This document shows, piece by piece, positions 25,810-38,084 of a stretch of 64,000 bases of DNA; the first letter of the stretch is position 1; each line of letters begins with the position of its first letter. The stretch lies in contig NC_058055.1 of NCBI RefSeq assembly GCF_020085105.1, positions 7,762,822 to 7,826,821 on the forward strand, in the 5' to 3' direction. The notes under the pieces are model-generated. The model saw nothing but the letters and a program-made list of their open reading frames with translations, did no database searches and was not told where the DNA came from. The position numbers were made by a program, and so were the translations under genes. This DNA comes from Siniperca chuatsi. Lineage: Eukaryota > Chordata > Actinopteri > Centrarchiformes > Sinipercidae.

Positions 25810-26706
25810 GTAAGGAGAAAAGGGGGTGGATGGAGGGAGAAGGAAGAAGACAATGGGGAAAGGTCCAGAATGGTTCAAATAGATGCACTCCTTTGCTGCT
25901 CTGCTTTTCCCCCCTGTTGACAATTCATCCTACTTGATTCCTTTTCCATCTGTGACACATTTGTTTCATATGCATATTTATTCATAAATGTCTGTATGGC
26001 TGCAGTGCTTATTTCATTCTACATTTGATATTTATGTGGTTATTCTTGCTCGTAGTGGGAGAATCTGTGGGCCATGGTGAATAAATCTGACCATTTGGCC
26101 CAGTTTACATGTTTCGTTTGCATTTGATAAAATATATATGCTTTTGTTATCACAGTTATATTGTCATATGAGATGACATAATGTGGCAGCTGTGCCAATT
26201 CTATGACACAATATTGACCGATATTTACACTTCGTTACTGGAGAGGGACTGGTTCCATGCTTGCTTTGCAGCCAAAGCTGCCAGAATCTATAAATAAGCA
26301 ATAAAATACTATAATCTGAGCATAGCTTTTATCATATATTACATAATAGTGCTATATAAAGTATTTGTCTTAAAACTCTTAGTTCACACATATAGTTCAT
26401 TTGCTCAACCACTTAGAATGGTGTATTAAACAGTATCAATGGTATCAATAAACCTAGCTATGTGAATAGGAAATTTCAATCCTAATTTATTGCAACCTAT
26501 AAATATTATTTATACATTTTATTCTTTTAGATATACATTTAGTCAAAGTGAAGTATTGTGTTTCTAGGATTAATGGATCAATCATTCATGGGAAAGCAGG
26601 GCAATAGGGAAACTAAGTCAATTAAAAAACTAAAAAACAATTTTACAGAATGTATTTCCATTCGATTCAGATCCATGAAGCTAAATTGTTGCTTTTTGTG
26701 GCTAGG

Positions 26707-28234
26707 ATGAAAGGAGACACCCCAGTGAACAGCACCATGAGTGTCGGCCAAGCCAGGAAGCTGGTGGAGCAACTGAAGATAGAGGCTAGTTTCTGCAGGA
26801 TAAAGGTAAGACAAGTTGGACGCCTCAGATTCAGATATGAATCAAGATAGTGTAAAGCGCTAAAACCCATTATACAAAGGGGGAAATAGAAGCAATTGAT
26901 GAGTAAAACAATGCAGTGGATTCAATTATCCACTGTATATTTTCAATCTCAATTTGACTTTCTGAATAGCTAAAGAAGATCCTGCTTTTTAGATACAAGT
27001 CCAGATATTACACTAAAATCTTATGTGTCACAGTAGGTCAAGTACATGTCCATACAAATCGTGAGTCATAATGATACAACCACATTGGTATTAAAGGATT
27101 AATATTGCTGCACAAACTAAACCTGCCCTCAGATTAACAAAGACAAAGTTAGATTTTGCAGTCGATCCTCTTTTGTACATATAAAGGACAGCACTGAAGA
27201 ATTTTGCCAACCTTAATTATCCACATTGGTTTGCAGGTGAAGAGAAGCACCGGTGACCTTCTCAAATTCACTTTAAGTCAATGCTTCCTATTGGAGAGTT
27301 TCCAAATGGTATTGGCTTCTGTCATGTTCCTAATGGCATCAAAAACACCTTGCAAGAGGCACCTTGCCTCTTTAAAAAGAACGATCCATCAGTGTAAAAA
27401 TGAAGTAGGGGACAAACTTCTATATAACGCTGATAATATCATGTTTTAGAGACAGTTTTCAGCTGCCATCACCTCTGACAAAGCATAACTTTTTTGGCAA
27501 GATTGGGCTGAGGGCTTTTCCCTGAGAGAAAAAGTTTGAACCAGCAGTCACGTTCAGAACGATGAAGTTTCTTTTTGCAAACGATCTGCAGTGAGGAAGA
27601 GGTGCAACCTTCTCTTTACTCCAAGACTTTGCAAGACTCTGCTCTGATTATAGGACCAGCCTTTCAAAAATGACTCTCCATCAGTGAAATAAAAAACACA
27701 TGTAGCTGACACATATTTAGCAATTTGAAGTGAACCATAAAAATCATTTTAGATAGCAATCCATAAAGCAAAATTAGAGGTATTTTAGGGCTAAATCAGG
27801 ATTCAATTTAGATATTTTTATACACATTTCATACTCAAATCCACATTTCATAAAGTAACAAAAACTGTAAAAATTGTGAATCAAAATATCCAAATATTTG
27901 TGTACTGGTTCCCATACTTTCCACTCAGATTCAGTTTTCTGTATTGTTTCATTGTCTCCTTCTATTACTCCTGTGTTCACTGCTGTATCGTGATACCTCT
28001 GTAACTGCAAACATTCTGTTTTCATCAAATGAATCAATGTTCGATCCATAATGTAATGTGGTCATGTTCACGAGCTGCCCTAAATCTGATCATCCTCACC
28101 TCCAGGTTTCAAAGGCAGCGGCAGACCTGATGGCGTACTGCGACGCACACTCCTGTGACGACCCCCTGATCAGCCCCGTGCCCACCTCAGAGAACCCTTT
28201 CAGGGAGAAGAAATTCTTCTGCGCTCTGCTTTGA
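26707..28234 (+). CDS. gng3: G-protein gamma-3 subunit, two coding exons
   Basis: Partner of G-beta in heterotrimeric G proteins, attached to membranes by a C-terminal prenyl group. Coding exons 26707-26805 and 28106-28234 join in phase 0 after ...CRIK, the usual break in G-gamma genes, giving 75 residues, the family length. The start [20 protein letters not shown] and EASFCRIK are diagnostic of GNG3 rather than GNG2 or GNG4. The second exon gives the [10 protein letters not shown] block and the CaaX box CALL; the final Leu predicts geranylgeranylation. The acceptor 'gtggctag' lies directly before the ATG. A 1.3 kb intron separates the exons. Mammalian GNG3 is neuronal and divergent from BSCL2; no such partner is seen upstream here. 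Confidence 0.96.
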
Positions 28235-28474
28235 GACCAATCAGGGATTGTTGTGATTAAAAGTACAACTGTACAGTATGTACATGTATGTACAGTGTGT
28301 ACATGTACTTCCAATCTAAATAAGACATCAGTGTACTATAGTAACCTTGCATAAAAGCTGCCGATGTACAGTACATAATCAACTACAAAATGTCTTGAAC
28401 TAAATTCTTTAACTGCTAATGTCTGGGGGAAGAACAAAAACATGGGAATTTGAAACAAATCTAAACATTCAATC

Positions 28475-28480
28475 AATAAA
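28475..28480 (+). terminator. gng3: Poly(A) signal AATAAA of gng3
   Basis: First canonical AATAAA downstream of the gng3 stop, 241 bases after it, in the context 'caatcaataaagagtc'. It would give a short 3' UTR. Not experimentally shown. Confidence 0.5.
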
Positions 28481-31400
28481 GAGTCAGTTATCACTATCAA
28501 AAACAACACTAGACGTCTAAAGAGAAGAAACTTAACACAGCTATCATCTGGTTGAAAACAGACATTTCATGCTCATAAATATTACAGGTAACTGCCAAAA
28601 AGGAAACATTCTGAGCATCAAGTGTCTCGATAGGCTCCACCAGTCACAGGAACAGATTCACACGGAGTCTGCAGCATTTGAAACTTTGAACTGGGAGGCT
28701 AAATTCCCACATTGGGTCTTTGGATTATGGTGGTGCTACACGTCTCAGATGCTGCTCTGATAGGTCAGGGCTGTCAGTTCTCCCCATATAAATTGTCCAT
28801 ACATTTGAGATCTAGCAACTGAGAAAAAGACAAGCCTATGTTAGGTAAGTATGACATCTCCCATAACTGACACTGTTTCCATTTGGTGACTACTTGTAGA
28901 TGAAAGTGGTAATAACTTCTTCTGCTTAGAAATACTTTAAAATCTCCATACAGAATCTTTTTTCTCAGTCAACAACATTTAGATTGTCCTTTAGTGCTGC
29001 ATCACATCTATCTTCAATATATTTTGTATTCCTCATTCACTTAGGTGTTTCCTCTTTTTTGGCAGTTACTTGTGTCTACAACAGACAACAGCTGTTTATT
29101 AATGGATTATAATCCTATAATTAATTTAATTCAAGGTTTTATTAAGATTTTAGCATTTAGCTCATTTCTATACTGTTGCTGTAGTGTGGATGTGGAAGTG
29201 TGTGTGTATGCATAGGTGCTACTGTGAAACTTAAGCAACAATTCTGAGCATTTGATCACTGTCAAATCAAGATTTTATATTTCAATAGCACACAGACCCA
29301 AAAAACACATTCCAGGGGTTATGGACATTCAATATGTGATCTAAGCCATTAAAGCAAAATCAGCTATTCAATTATTGTCTGTCACATGAAAATGTTCTAT
29401 TTCTTTAAAGCAAAAAATAAACACAGCAGTTATAATGTACTTTTAAATACAGGTGTACATTGTCATTTTAACTAATCAGGTCTCCAGAGTAGAAGGGTCC
29501 GTCAACAGTTTCCAGAAAATCAAGGAACAGCATCTACTCATTCATGTGAAGTGAGGACTGATGTGAATGACTTGGGAATTCCAACTCCAATTAAAGGTGT
29601 CACTTTCTCCATGGTTACTGCTCCATCTACAGTCCAGGCAATGGTTTAGTGCTGTTAAATCGTTAACCACAAAAAAAGAAAACTGCTCTCATTTGGAGTT
29701 CCCTCAGACATGATCCCATCAAATGAGCTCCATGGCTCTTCCACATGATAAAACTTTTGGGAACCCCTGCTCTGGACCATTTTAAAAATGAATCAATGCA
29801 TTTCAATATCTTGCAAATGACAAATTTGGAGCTTTGGTGAAAAAGAAACCATGGAATATCAAGCATTGAAATAAAACCTCCTGTTATCAAAGGGTTTCTC
29901 TCATTTCTGATTTTATTTGATAAAAACTGAAATTTTTAATGAAGATGTAAAAAAAAACAACAACAACAACAACAACACATGTATGTCCAAATCTGGTACT
30001 TTGCCTTTTATTTTTTATAACAGCAGCCATATAAAAACTGATGAGTTTTCACAGTCAAATGCAAAAACTTTAGCAGTGTTTTAACAAAAAGCTGCAACAC
30101 AGCGGTTACATCTTCAAACAGCTGGTGATGTGTGGAAGATTACGTGACACAGCCTGGACATGCACTAGTGCATATTTTATAGTTCATCTGACTAAATAAA
30201 ATGATTAAACTAGCATGCATTAAGGCATCTCATGTTTATAAAGACAGTCAACGATAATAAGTCATGAAGACCTGACCTGCATCAGGCTTGTTGGTGTTAG
30301 AAAACATACACTGTAGGTGGTATTCCGTCAGTGGAAAATAAAGATCAGTGATTTACCTTTTCCTGTTTAGAGGTAAGTAAAAGACAAAGTCAAGCAATAG
30401 ATGGGTTGGGTGGGATGGATTGGATGGGTTTTGCCTCACTCTTGTTGGGTTTTTGATTTGCAGAATGAGAAACAAGGTAAACTTCTATTGAAGCTTCAAA
30501 TACATTCTAGCATACGAGTACAGCATATCAACTACTTTAGCCTCTTAAATGTTAATGAACAAACAGGATGCGGATTGATTTACTGCATCATGGTTACTGG
30601 TTTTGATTTAGATAGCTGCCATATAATTCTGACACTGTTGAATCAAAACAGAACTCATGTTTTCTTTACATCATGGTTACATCATTTAAGCACACCAAAA
30701 AGTCGCATCAATCTGAATGTGTTATACTTGTTGCAGCGCACTCGCCTTGATCCCCAGCACTTCAGGCAGGTACAAAATGCTTTGTTTACTGCTAACAAAA
30801 TTAGCAGTATTGTCTGGCTAATCTAGTAGACACATATTGTAAGTTCATTCTTTAATGTAAAGGCTGCAGCCTGCTCATCAGCAATAGACCGACACGTTCT
30901 TGACAGTGTTTGAGTTTGTTGCATCCGCATCTTTATTTATAGACATTTCCATCTTCAGGTTCAAACAAGCTTTGAACAGACCAGATGTGGGGGTCTGGCC
31001 ATGTTGCTTCTACATATGCAGAATCAAAAGTTAAAAGTTTTTATAATAAAAAAAGCTCTGCTAAGAACAGTGTCGCGTCAGTTTTGAGGTTACGTTTTTT
31101 GGGGGTCACTTAAAATCAATCACATCCTCTGCAAGACACTTGAAACAGACAATCCGTGTTTTCAAGAAGTCATTTAAACATTGTTGCTGGATGTACATGA
31201 TACTAAACTATAATAGGATGTGCTATTTAAAAAACAAAAAACAAACCAAAAAAAAAAAAAAACCCCACACAGCTTACATCAACTTTCCCATAGTTTTAAA
31301 AACAGACAACAGGGCAAGAAGCCCAAGAGTTGAAGGTGGGTACAAATATTAGTCTGGATTGTACTGGTAAATCATCACATTAAACAGAAAGAAAAACGTG

Positions 31401-32209
31401 TGCTCAACTGCAACACATCCAATTTTTCTGATGTTAAAAAGGTTTATAGAGAACAAACTAGTCATGTTTAGCTTAAAAAGGTAACATCTCAGTACATGAC
31501 CAACAATGGATGAACCATCTGTTTAAAATTCAACCTTTAACGGAAAGTACAGTGATCTTGGGCAAACTAAATACTATGACCATGAGCAGTTTTTACTCAA
31601 AACTGGAAACTAGACAGTTTCAGTCTGAAGCTCCTCTATAGACTGTTCTCACAGCAGACATTTTGTCTTGTCAATCACTGGTGTACTAACTTTAATAAAG
31701 GCTGCATTACATTTGGGTGTCCCAGTGTGTCGCAGCCCTGCTAATGTGTTTGCAGGCTCAATGACAAACTGATAAACCTAAATGGAAATGAGTTATAATT
31801 AATGTTATTAGTTACATCTGTTCTTTTACTACTATGACAAGTCAAAATGTCCACAGTAAAAAGGGCTACTGACAGTGAGTGGACGTTACAGGCAGATAGA
31901 ATTGTCCCATTTTGTGATTATCCAGCCAACCTACTAATTTAATGGCAATTTAAAGACAGAAAGAGTGATTATCAGTTTAGACAGACTTGTCAAAGACCAT
32001 GAGGAGGGCATGTGTGAATTCTATTTGTGGGTCAAAGGATTTCAGAAACACACCAACAGCTTTAAGTATAATTTAAAAACAAGCTGACTTCAATAAACCT
32101 TAACAGTGTATACAGTGTCACACATATGGTGTAGCTGAATTGAAACAAGATCACTGAAGAGTTAATGTATAGTTTGGACTTCAAAAGTAGAAAACAATGA
32201 CTGAAAGCT
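28481..32209. other. Intergenic between gng3 and banf1 (convergent 3' ends)
   Basis: gng3 (+) and banf1 (-) converge here. No coding sequence is recognised. Contains a (CAA)n microsatellite at about 29957-29983 and A-runs near 31250. The plus-strand word TTTATT near 30932 would be a minus-strand AATAAA for banf1. A 34-base segment at 30736-30769 has splice-like borders but no recognised protein. Confidence 0.45.
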
Positions 32210-33325
32210 TTATAGGAAGGCATCACACCATTCTCTAAGACAGCCATAGCAGTCACCTTGTTGTTTGGTATTTGCGTTGCAAGTGTCCTTCAGCCAGTCC
32301 CGGAAAAGCTCCTCGTCTTTCTTTAGCACTAGAAACTGCCCGAGGACAACATACGCCTGTGGAGGTAGAGATGAACACACAATAGAAAATCTAATTAAGA
32401 CAGGAGTGCAAGTGTTAACGGATTTCCCACATCAATGACCCTGTTGTCAAGTAGCTGATGTTTACTCCAAACTTGAAAAACAGCACAGATGACTATTTCT
32501 TTACATCTCTATAGTGATGATTGCATGAATAGATGATTGGTATGTGGAAAAGAGATGGCGTGACACCTTACTGTACTACGAGAATAGATCTTAAGCAAGA
32601 CATGCCAAAATGACACCCAGACAGACTTGTGGATAAACGGGGGATTAGGTAACTTGTTTTCCCCCACATTTTAGAATTTAATGCAAGCTTTATCATTTGT
32701 TGTGTTAGCTGTAAGATGAAGCCATTTTTACTGGTGCATGCCGTTTCTCTGAGTAATTTAAAAAGAACGACGAATAACCTGTTAATCAAGTTATGCTTAA
32801 TTTGACACACAACAGTTAAAATCATTACAGCAATGAACTTATACTAGTTGGTACTCAAAAACACATTAAGAGCTGCTTTTACACAAATATTTTTCTGTTA
32901 CTTGAATTTCACAACATTACATGTCCCGGAATTTTCATGTTTCTTTGTTAAAGTAGGGCGATTATGATGCATGTAGCAAAATAATTACTTAACTAAAATG
33001 ACAGATTTTTAAAAGCTGCAGTTTTCTGAATTTATCATTTATTATTTAGTTTTATTGATTTCGAGACACTAATAAAATTACAGTGAGAATATCACTATGG
33101 CAGCAAGGATAAGCATCCTATGGACACTGCAATTTATATGTGTGGTACCAAATATGTTAATATTGCATAAAAAAGTTGAAGAAATCAAATCTCTATTACC
33201 TTGTCAAAACCTTTCTCCTCCAGTCTTTTTCCAAGGGCTTCTCCAATGCCTGCAAGAGCCATCACAGACTTCTCACCCATGGGCTCGGCCACAAAATCTC
33301 TATGTTTTTGGGATGTTGACGACAT
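32210..33325 (-). CDS. banf1: Barrier-to-autointegration factor (BAF), two coding exons
   Basis: A small DNA-bridging protein that dimerises, cross-links double-stranded DNA and binds LEM-domain proteins and lamin A in nuclear envelope reassembly. It also protects against foreign and cytosolic DNA. Coding exons 33200-33325 and 32210-32356 (minus strand) join in phase 0 after GFDK, giving 90 residues; human BAF has 89. Visible hallmarks are [19 protein letters not shown] at the N-terminus, with the Ser/Thr residues that VRK kinases phosphorylate, the helix-hairpin-helix segment [31 protein letters not shown], and [13 protein letters not shown] at the end. Conservation is near complete. The 5' UTR is interrupted by an intron reaching to about 34.88 kb. 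Confidence 0.97.
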
Positions 33326-34883
33326 GGCTGCTTTGTGGGCGGACACTGATCACCAACTACTGAACTGTAACACAAAAATCACAATGGAAATTAAAATGTG
33401 ATAAATTTCACGCTACAGAGGGAATGCAACCCCATCATTTAAATTTGAAATAATTTTGTTTTCCACTTAATTATTTTTGGGCATTTTTTTCCTGAATTAA
33501 CTATGGGGAATATACTACGGGGTTTAACGTTTGATTCTCAGCTTTCAGTTGGAAGTATTTTTATCCACATCAGATGAACAACGTAGGAACTGTAGCTGTT
33601 TTGTACACAGTAATTGGAAAAGTTAACATAAACCTAAACTAAGTCACCTTGTTTAATATTTGGTTTCAAATAAGTCTACAACCCACAGACATCAGCTGAC
33701 ACTTGATATCTTCCTTGATGATTGTCTGCCAGGTCTGTTCTGAAGCCATCCTCGCCTCACTACAGATGCCTTATCTGTTAGTTTAGTTTAGGAGCATTGC
33801 CCAGTTTTAATGTAATAAAACTGGAGGACTATGAAGTGGTAGAAGACCTGGTGCTTGTCCAATAAGCGTTCTGAATTTTAATGCATTTTTATGTACGTGA
33901 AGGGGCCGTGTTCACGCTAAAACAGGGTATTATGTTGCTCTTTCAGGCTGAAAGTCATTACATTAACCTCACAGTCAGTTTCAAACCCAATGTGCTAATA
34001 ACACACACAATGAAAAATATATCACTGTCCTTTGAATTGACTGTACTATATACTGTATAGATACACCAAGTGCACTGGATTGAGAGGATAAGATAGTGTT
34101 CAACATAATATGATGAATTGTTATATTCCCAGTTAACGTTAGACATTTCAATCAGTTCATAAAAGCGTTAATAATAAGAGTTAAGTGCAGATCGGCAGAA
34201 GCAATAATGCGGTAATAAAAAAAAATATTTGAGAATAACATAAATAACTATAACGTTAACTTAACACCAGTAGCTAACGTTAACACTGGTCCAAGTGGAT
34301 CAAGGCCCGTTGCTCAGACAAGGAAACGGACAACAGCAAACGAGCGGGCACTGCAAAAGGCTTCACTAATAGGGTAATTATTTAAGTAATGTTAATGTTA
34401 GCCCAGTATTGAAACAGTTCCACGGCTAGACACACCACACTTGATAACCATGCATTTGTTTACACTCACTGAAATACTGACTAGCAACAATACGGTACAC
34501 TTCCAGTGTTGAATTGCGCGCGCAATACATTGAGTGCTAACAGCTTTAGCTAAAGCGCTACCGTCACTAGCTTCGTCTATTTCACTACGAGTGGCCACTG
34601 CCTGTTACAGAGGGTGTTGGCTTTTTTAAAAACATGACGTGATCCTTAAATAATCCCCGTCGTCCCACAGTCGACGAAGTTAACGCTAGCGCTGTGAAAC
34701 TAGAGAGTGGTAACTCACAATTTAGGCGCCTTCAAATGAACTTAAAGCTAACATAGCTTAAACGGTAGCTAGCTAATTAACTACTCTTAACTTTACCGCT
34801 TGCTTTTACCTCACGCTACTTTCTTTGCTTACGGCATAGCTAATGGCAGCTACATAATAATTATGGCTGAGTATTAACTTACT

Positions 34884-34980
34884 TTTTAATGTCCTGTTTT
34901 GCTGGAGAGCAGTGTGGTTTCTGTTTCTATCCTGGCACCGGCGACCACAATGCAATGCGCCCTTACGTCACGGACTGATA
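34884..34980 (-). promoter_or_regulatory. banf1: banf1 non-coding first exon and promoter
   Basis: On the minus strand a consensus-like donor (AAAAA|gtaagt) ends an untranslated exon at 34884. Just upstream are a CRE-like TGACGTAA (plus strand 34963-34970) and GCGCATTGCA, resembling an NRF1-type palindrome. These give a TATA-less, housekeeping-type promoter. The start site is inferred to lie at about 34930-34960. Confidence 0.55.
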
Positions 34981-35589
34981 GTTTCACTGATTGTGGACTC
35001 GCAGGATAAACCAAATCTGCTCTTTGAACAGTGACTTGCATTGTAACTTTACGACTTTTTCAACATGGAAGGAACTTATAATTTCTTCTGATAATGCAAG
35101 TAGAACTCCATGAAGTAGTCAAGTACCGATCCAGCCTGATGTCATGTATTTGATACCTGCAATAAAAAAGTTGTATTGGGTCATTAAAAAGAACTTTGAC
35201 TGAAAGTGTGTTGTTTTTTTTACACACACAGAAAATGTATAAACAAATGTTAAACTATTTTAAATTAGAATACAATACAATAATAAAGTAGGTAATAAAA
35301 TAGAACAAAGCATATAAAAGTAGAACCAAAGGAAGAAATAAAAAGAAAACTAAATTATATACACAGGATGATATGCAGTTACGTATATACATACATATAC
35401 AGTATGTATACACACACATATTTACACACAAAACTATGTACAATATGTGCAGTATCAGTGTAATATGCAAGTTATAGTGCAAAGGACTTTAGGTAGCAGT
35501 GGGAATGGTATAGTAATGTGCAAAAGAAGACCAACATAACAGAATAGTTCCATGTAAAATGTCATGTATCATGTATAACATGTAGAGGT
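34981..35589. other. AT-rich spacer upstream of banf1, microsatellite-like
   Basis: Contains alternating 'tatacatacatatac' and 'acacacacatatttacacac' runs (about 35355-35430) and a 'gaatacaatacaataata' tract (about 35268-35285). The tract could be the 3' tail of the minus-strand LINE fragment next to it. No gene seen. Confidence 0.5.
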
Positions 35590-36110
35590 GAGGTTTGTGA
35601 GAAGAGTCATTTATTTATGGTGCAGTGCAAAGGATGAGGTGGAGTTGAGCCTGAGTAAAGAAGCTGCTCTGTAGTCTGGTGGTACGGCAGCAGATACTTC
35701 TGTATCACTTGCCAGATGGCAACAGGGTGAACAGTCTTTTAGGAGGGCTCTGCGCAGACACCTCACCTCTCTGATATCACTGATGCTCAGTAGGTTGGTA
35801 CCAATGATCTTCTGAGCAGTTTTAACCCACCACCCGCTGCAGAGCCCTCCGGTCCTGGGCCGTGCACATCCCATGCAAGTTTGTAAAGTTTCCAGTCAGG
35901 ATGCTTTCTATTGCTCCTCTGTAAAAGCGAACAAGAACATGGCACAGGAATTTTACCCTCTTCAGTTTCCTTAAGAAATACAAGACATACAGCTGTTTCT
36001 GAGCTTTACCGGGGTGGAGATGCGAGAGGACCATGTCAGGTTCTCTGTGATGCTGATTCCCAGGAACCTAAAACTTCTTCACCCGCTCCACCGATGTAGA
36101 CAGGGGTTGT
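35590..36110 (-). pseudogene. Non-LTR retrotransposon (L2/Rex-type) reverse transcriptase C-terminus
   Basis: Minus-strand frames give KAQKQLYVLYFLRKLKRVKF, FYRGAIESILTG, AQDRRALQRVV, VKTAQKIIG and LLSISDIREVRCLRRA. These are hallmarks of the region after the reverse transcriptase in fish L2/Rex-like LINEs. Frameshifts and stops break the frame, so it is inactive. As usual for LINEs, only the 3' part is present (5' truncation). Confidence 0.75.
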
Positions 36111-36546
36111 GTGTCTTTGCCTTCTTTTTCATAGAGGACGTTTCATGTATGTTGGCTCATTCATAAAATGAGTCAACGTACATTTCAGTGCATGTGTAGT
36201 GCCAAAACTCATGACGTGTAATATGGATATATATGGATTAAACTTTATTTAAATATTGTTAATATAGTATGTTCATACAATGTGCTTACCTGCCCCATGT
36301 CAGTCCATATTCAATGGTTGTTTTACTTTGATTTCTATAGCCTGTGCATGCTTACTTTGAGTCAAAATGTCTTGTTTGTAGTGTAAATCATTCAAAAGAG
36401 ACCAAGTGGGGATGCTGAACCAGTTTTGTTCATTACTAAATATACCAAAGTTTCGGAAGGTATCAACAACATGACACATATTACAAGATGAACTGATAAA
36501 ATATCTTTACACAAAAAGCCAAGAGTAGTATTCATAAGAGGAAATA

Positions 36547-37625
36547 ATGTCAGGGAAAAGTTGGCACATTCTCAATACGTCTCCCCAAAACAAAAACAAA
36601 AATCTTTACAAACTAATCACACCGACCCCTGATGGAAACTATAAATGCGGGTTTTGTGCACAATGTAACAACACAACTAGACACACTTGGTGGTTGGTTG
36701 GTGACCCACATGTAAAAAAAAATACAAATCAGAGGAGTAACCTCAGGAAATATAAAGGGTGTCATTTACTTATTAACATGTCCTTGTGGAAGAGGATATG
36801 TAGGAAAAACATCAAGAGAATTAAAACAAAGAATAGCAGAACATAAAAGCAGTTTAAGATTTAAAAAATAGATCTATCCAGTTGTAGCACATTTCATGGA
36901 AATTAATCATCCAGTCTCTTCCCTGAAATATATAGGAATTGAGAAGCTATGTTTGTCAAAGAGAGGAAGAATTTTGGATCTCTAAACGGGGCATGTTAAG
37001 CCCAAGAGGGTTAAATGAGGAATTAGACTCGAAGCCATTTCTGTAGATTCCACTGGATAATATTAGTTCTCCAGTAACATGATTTCTTTGAGAACAATTG
37101 GAAGTATAGATCTTGAATAAGTGGATTAAGTTCAAAAGTAGATGTTCTTTTACATCAGTTAGGGTTATTTGTAAATGTTAAGTGATGGAAGTGAATTCAA
37201 TAGTGTTTTAAAAAGTAATCTGGATAATTGGTTTAAATAACACAGAATTTATTTACTTGTATTGAGAAACTGACATTCAACCCTTTCCCCTGTAGATGTG
37301 TTAAGATTAAAAAAAAATTGTTAGCGAATTATGTAAAAAGTTGATTGTAATGTAATATTCTGTATTTGTGGTTGCGGATATTTTTCTAAAAAGAGATTTG
37401 TCTAAACGTTTTGACATGAACTAAGGATAAGGAGATTTTGTAAATAGTATGTTTGAAGAAAAAGGTGACTGTAAAGTTTACATGGTATCTATGGTGACAC
37501 ATCGATCACAACAGATCAATGTGTTATAAGGAAACCAGAAACAGCCTCCTCCTGATGAAGGCAAGATAGCCAGAAACGTTTAGTGAATAAAGCACGGTGT
37601 ACTGGAGAAGAGTTGTACAGTGTTT
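36547..37625 (+). pseudogene. Penelope-like retroelement remnant with GIY-YIG endonuclease domain
   Basis: In one frame there is a Cys-rich linker (YKCGFCAQCNNTTRHTWW). After a frame change the sequence reads VIYLLTCPCGRGYVGKTSRE followed by LKQRIAEHK, the GIY-YIG nuclease motif of Penelope-like elements (Gly, Tyr, Arg and the downstream Glu/His are present). Further on come SSLKYIGIEKLC and SPRGLNEELDSKPFL, the conserved C-terminus. An in-frame TAG and shifts disrupt it. The tail 'ctgatgaaggcaagatagcc' with 'cagaaacgtttagtgaataa' is a characteristic 3' end. No reverse transcriptase portion is seen, so it is 5' truncated. Confidence 0.8.
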
Positions 37626-38084
37626 TAATTTTTATGGACTTACATTGAAGCTTACACAGATCTGCACCTTGCTGTGTGTGCTCTCAAAGAAGGGAAAAGT
37701 ACTGTAAATCATAACATGAAAACATTATGGTACTGAGCATTTTGGTCTCTTGCATCGTTCATTATAAGAAGATCAAAGCTGTGGGATATTTTATTAACAC
37801 ATGCTAAATAACATACACTATGAGCAATGCAGGAAAACAGTGATTATTGCTTTCAGGGGAAATTTTATTTACTTACAAGTAATACTATACAGAGGATGAT
37901 GAAGTTCCTTTGGACTGCCATTCATGTCATAGTTGTGCGCATTAATTACCTTTCAACTCTGTTTTTGACATTTGCATCCGTCTTTGGGAAAAGGAGGAAG
38001 CTTGAAAAGGTTGGTACTGGGCTTTGTTAGTGCAACTTAAAGTAACTCAGTGTTGCAGTTTGGTTTATTAAGCTCTAAATAAGC
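37626..38084. other. Spacer downstream of prdx5
   Basis: The minus-strand gene prdx5 ends here. Plus-strand TTTATT at 38064-38069 is a minus-strand AATAAA about 16 bases past the stop codon, and another candidate lies near 37863. Nothing else recognised. Confidence 0.45.

Noticed and set aside
25522-25923. 133-codon minus-strand frame with hydrophobic segments
   Set aside because: Antisense to a purine-rich low-complexity tract, which automatically gives Phe/Leu/Ser/Pro-rich 'membrane' sequence.
29957-29983. (CAA)n tract as a possible regulatory repeat
   Set aside because: Ordinary microsatellite next to an A-run; no further support.
30736-30769. Mini-exon-like segment with acceptor and donor (RTRLDPQHFRQ)
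   Set aside because: Only 34 bases, not matched to any protein I know, and no partner exons were found nearby; GT/AG borders of this quality occur by chance.
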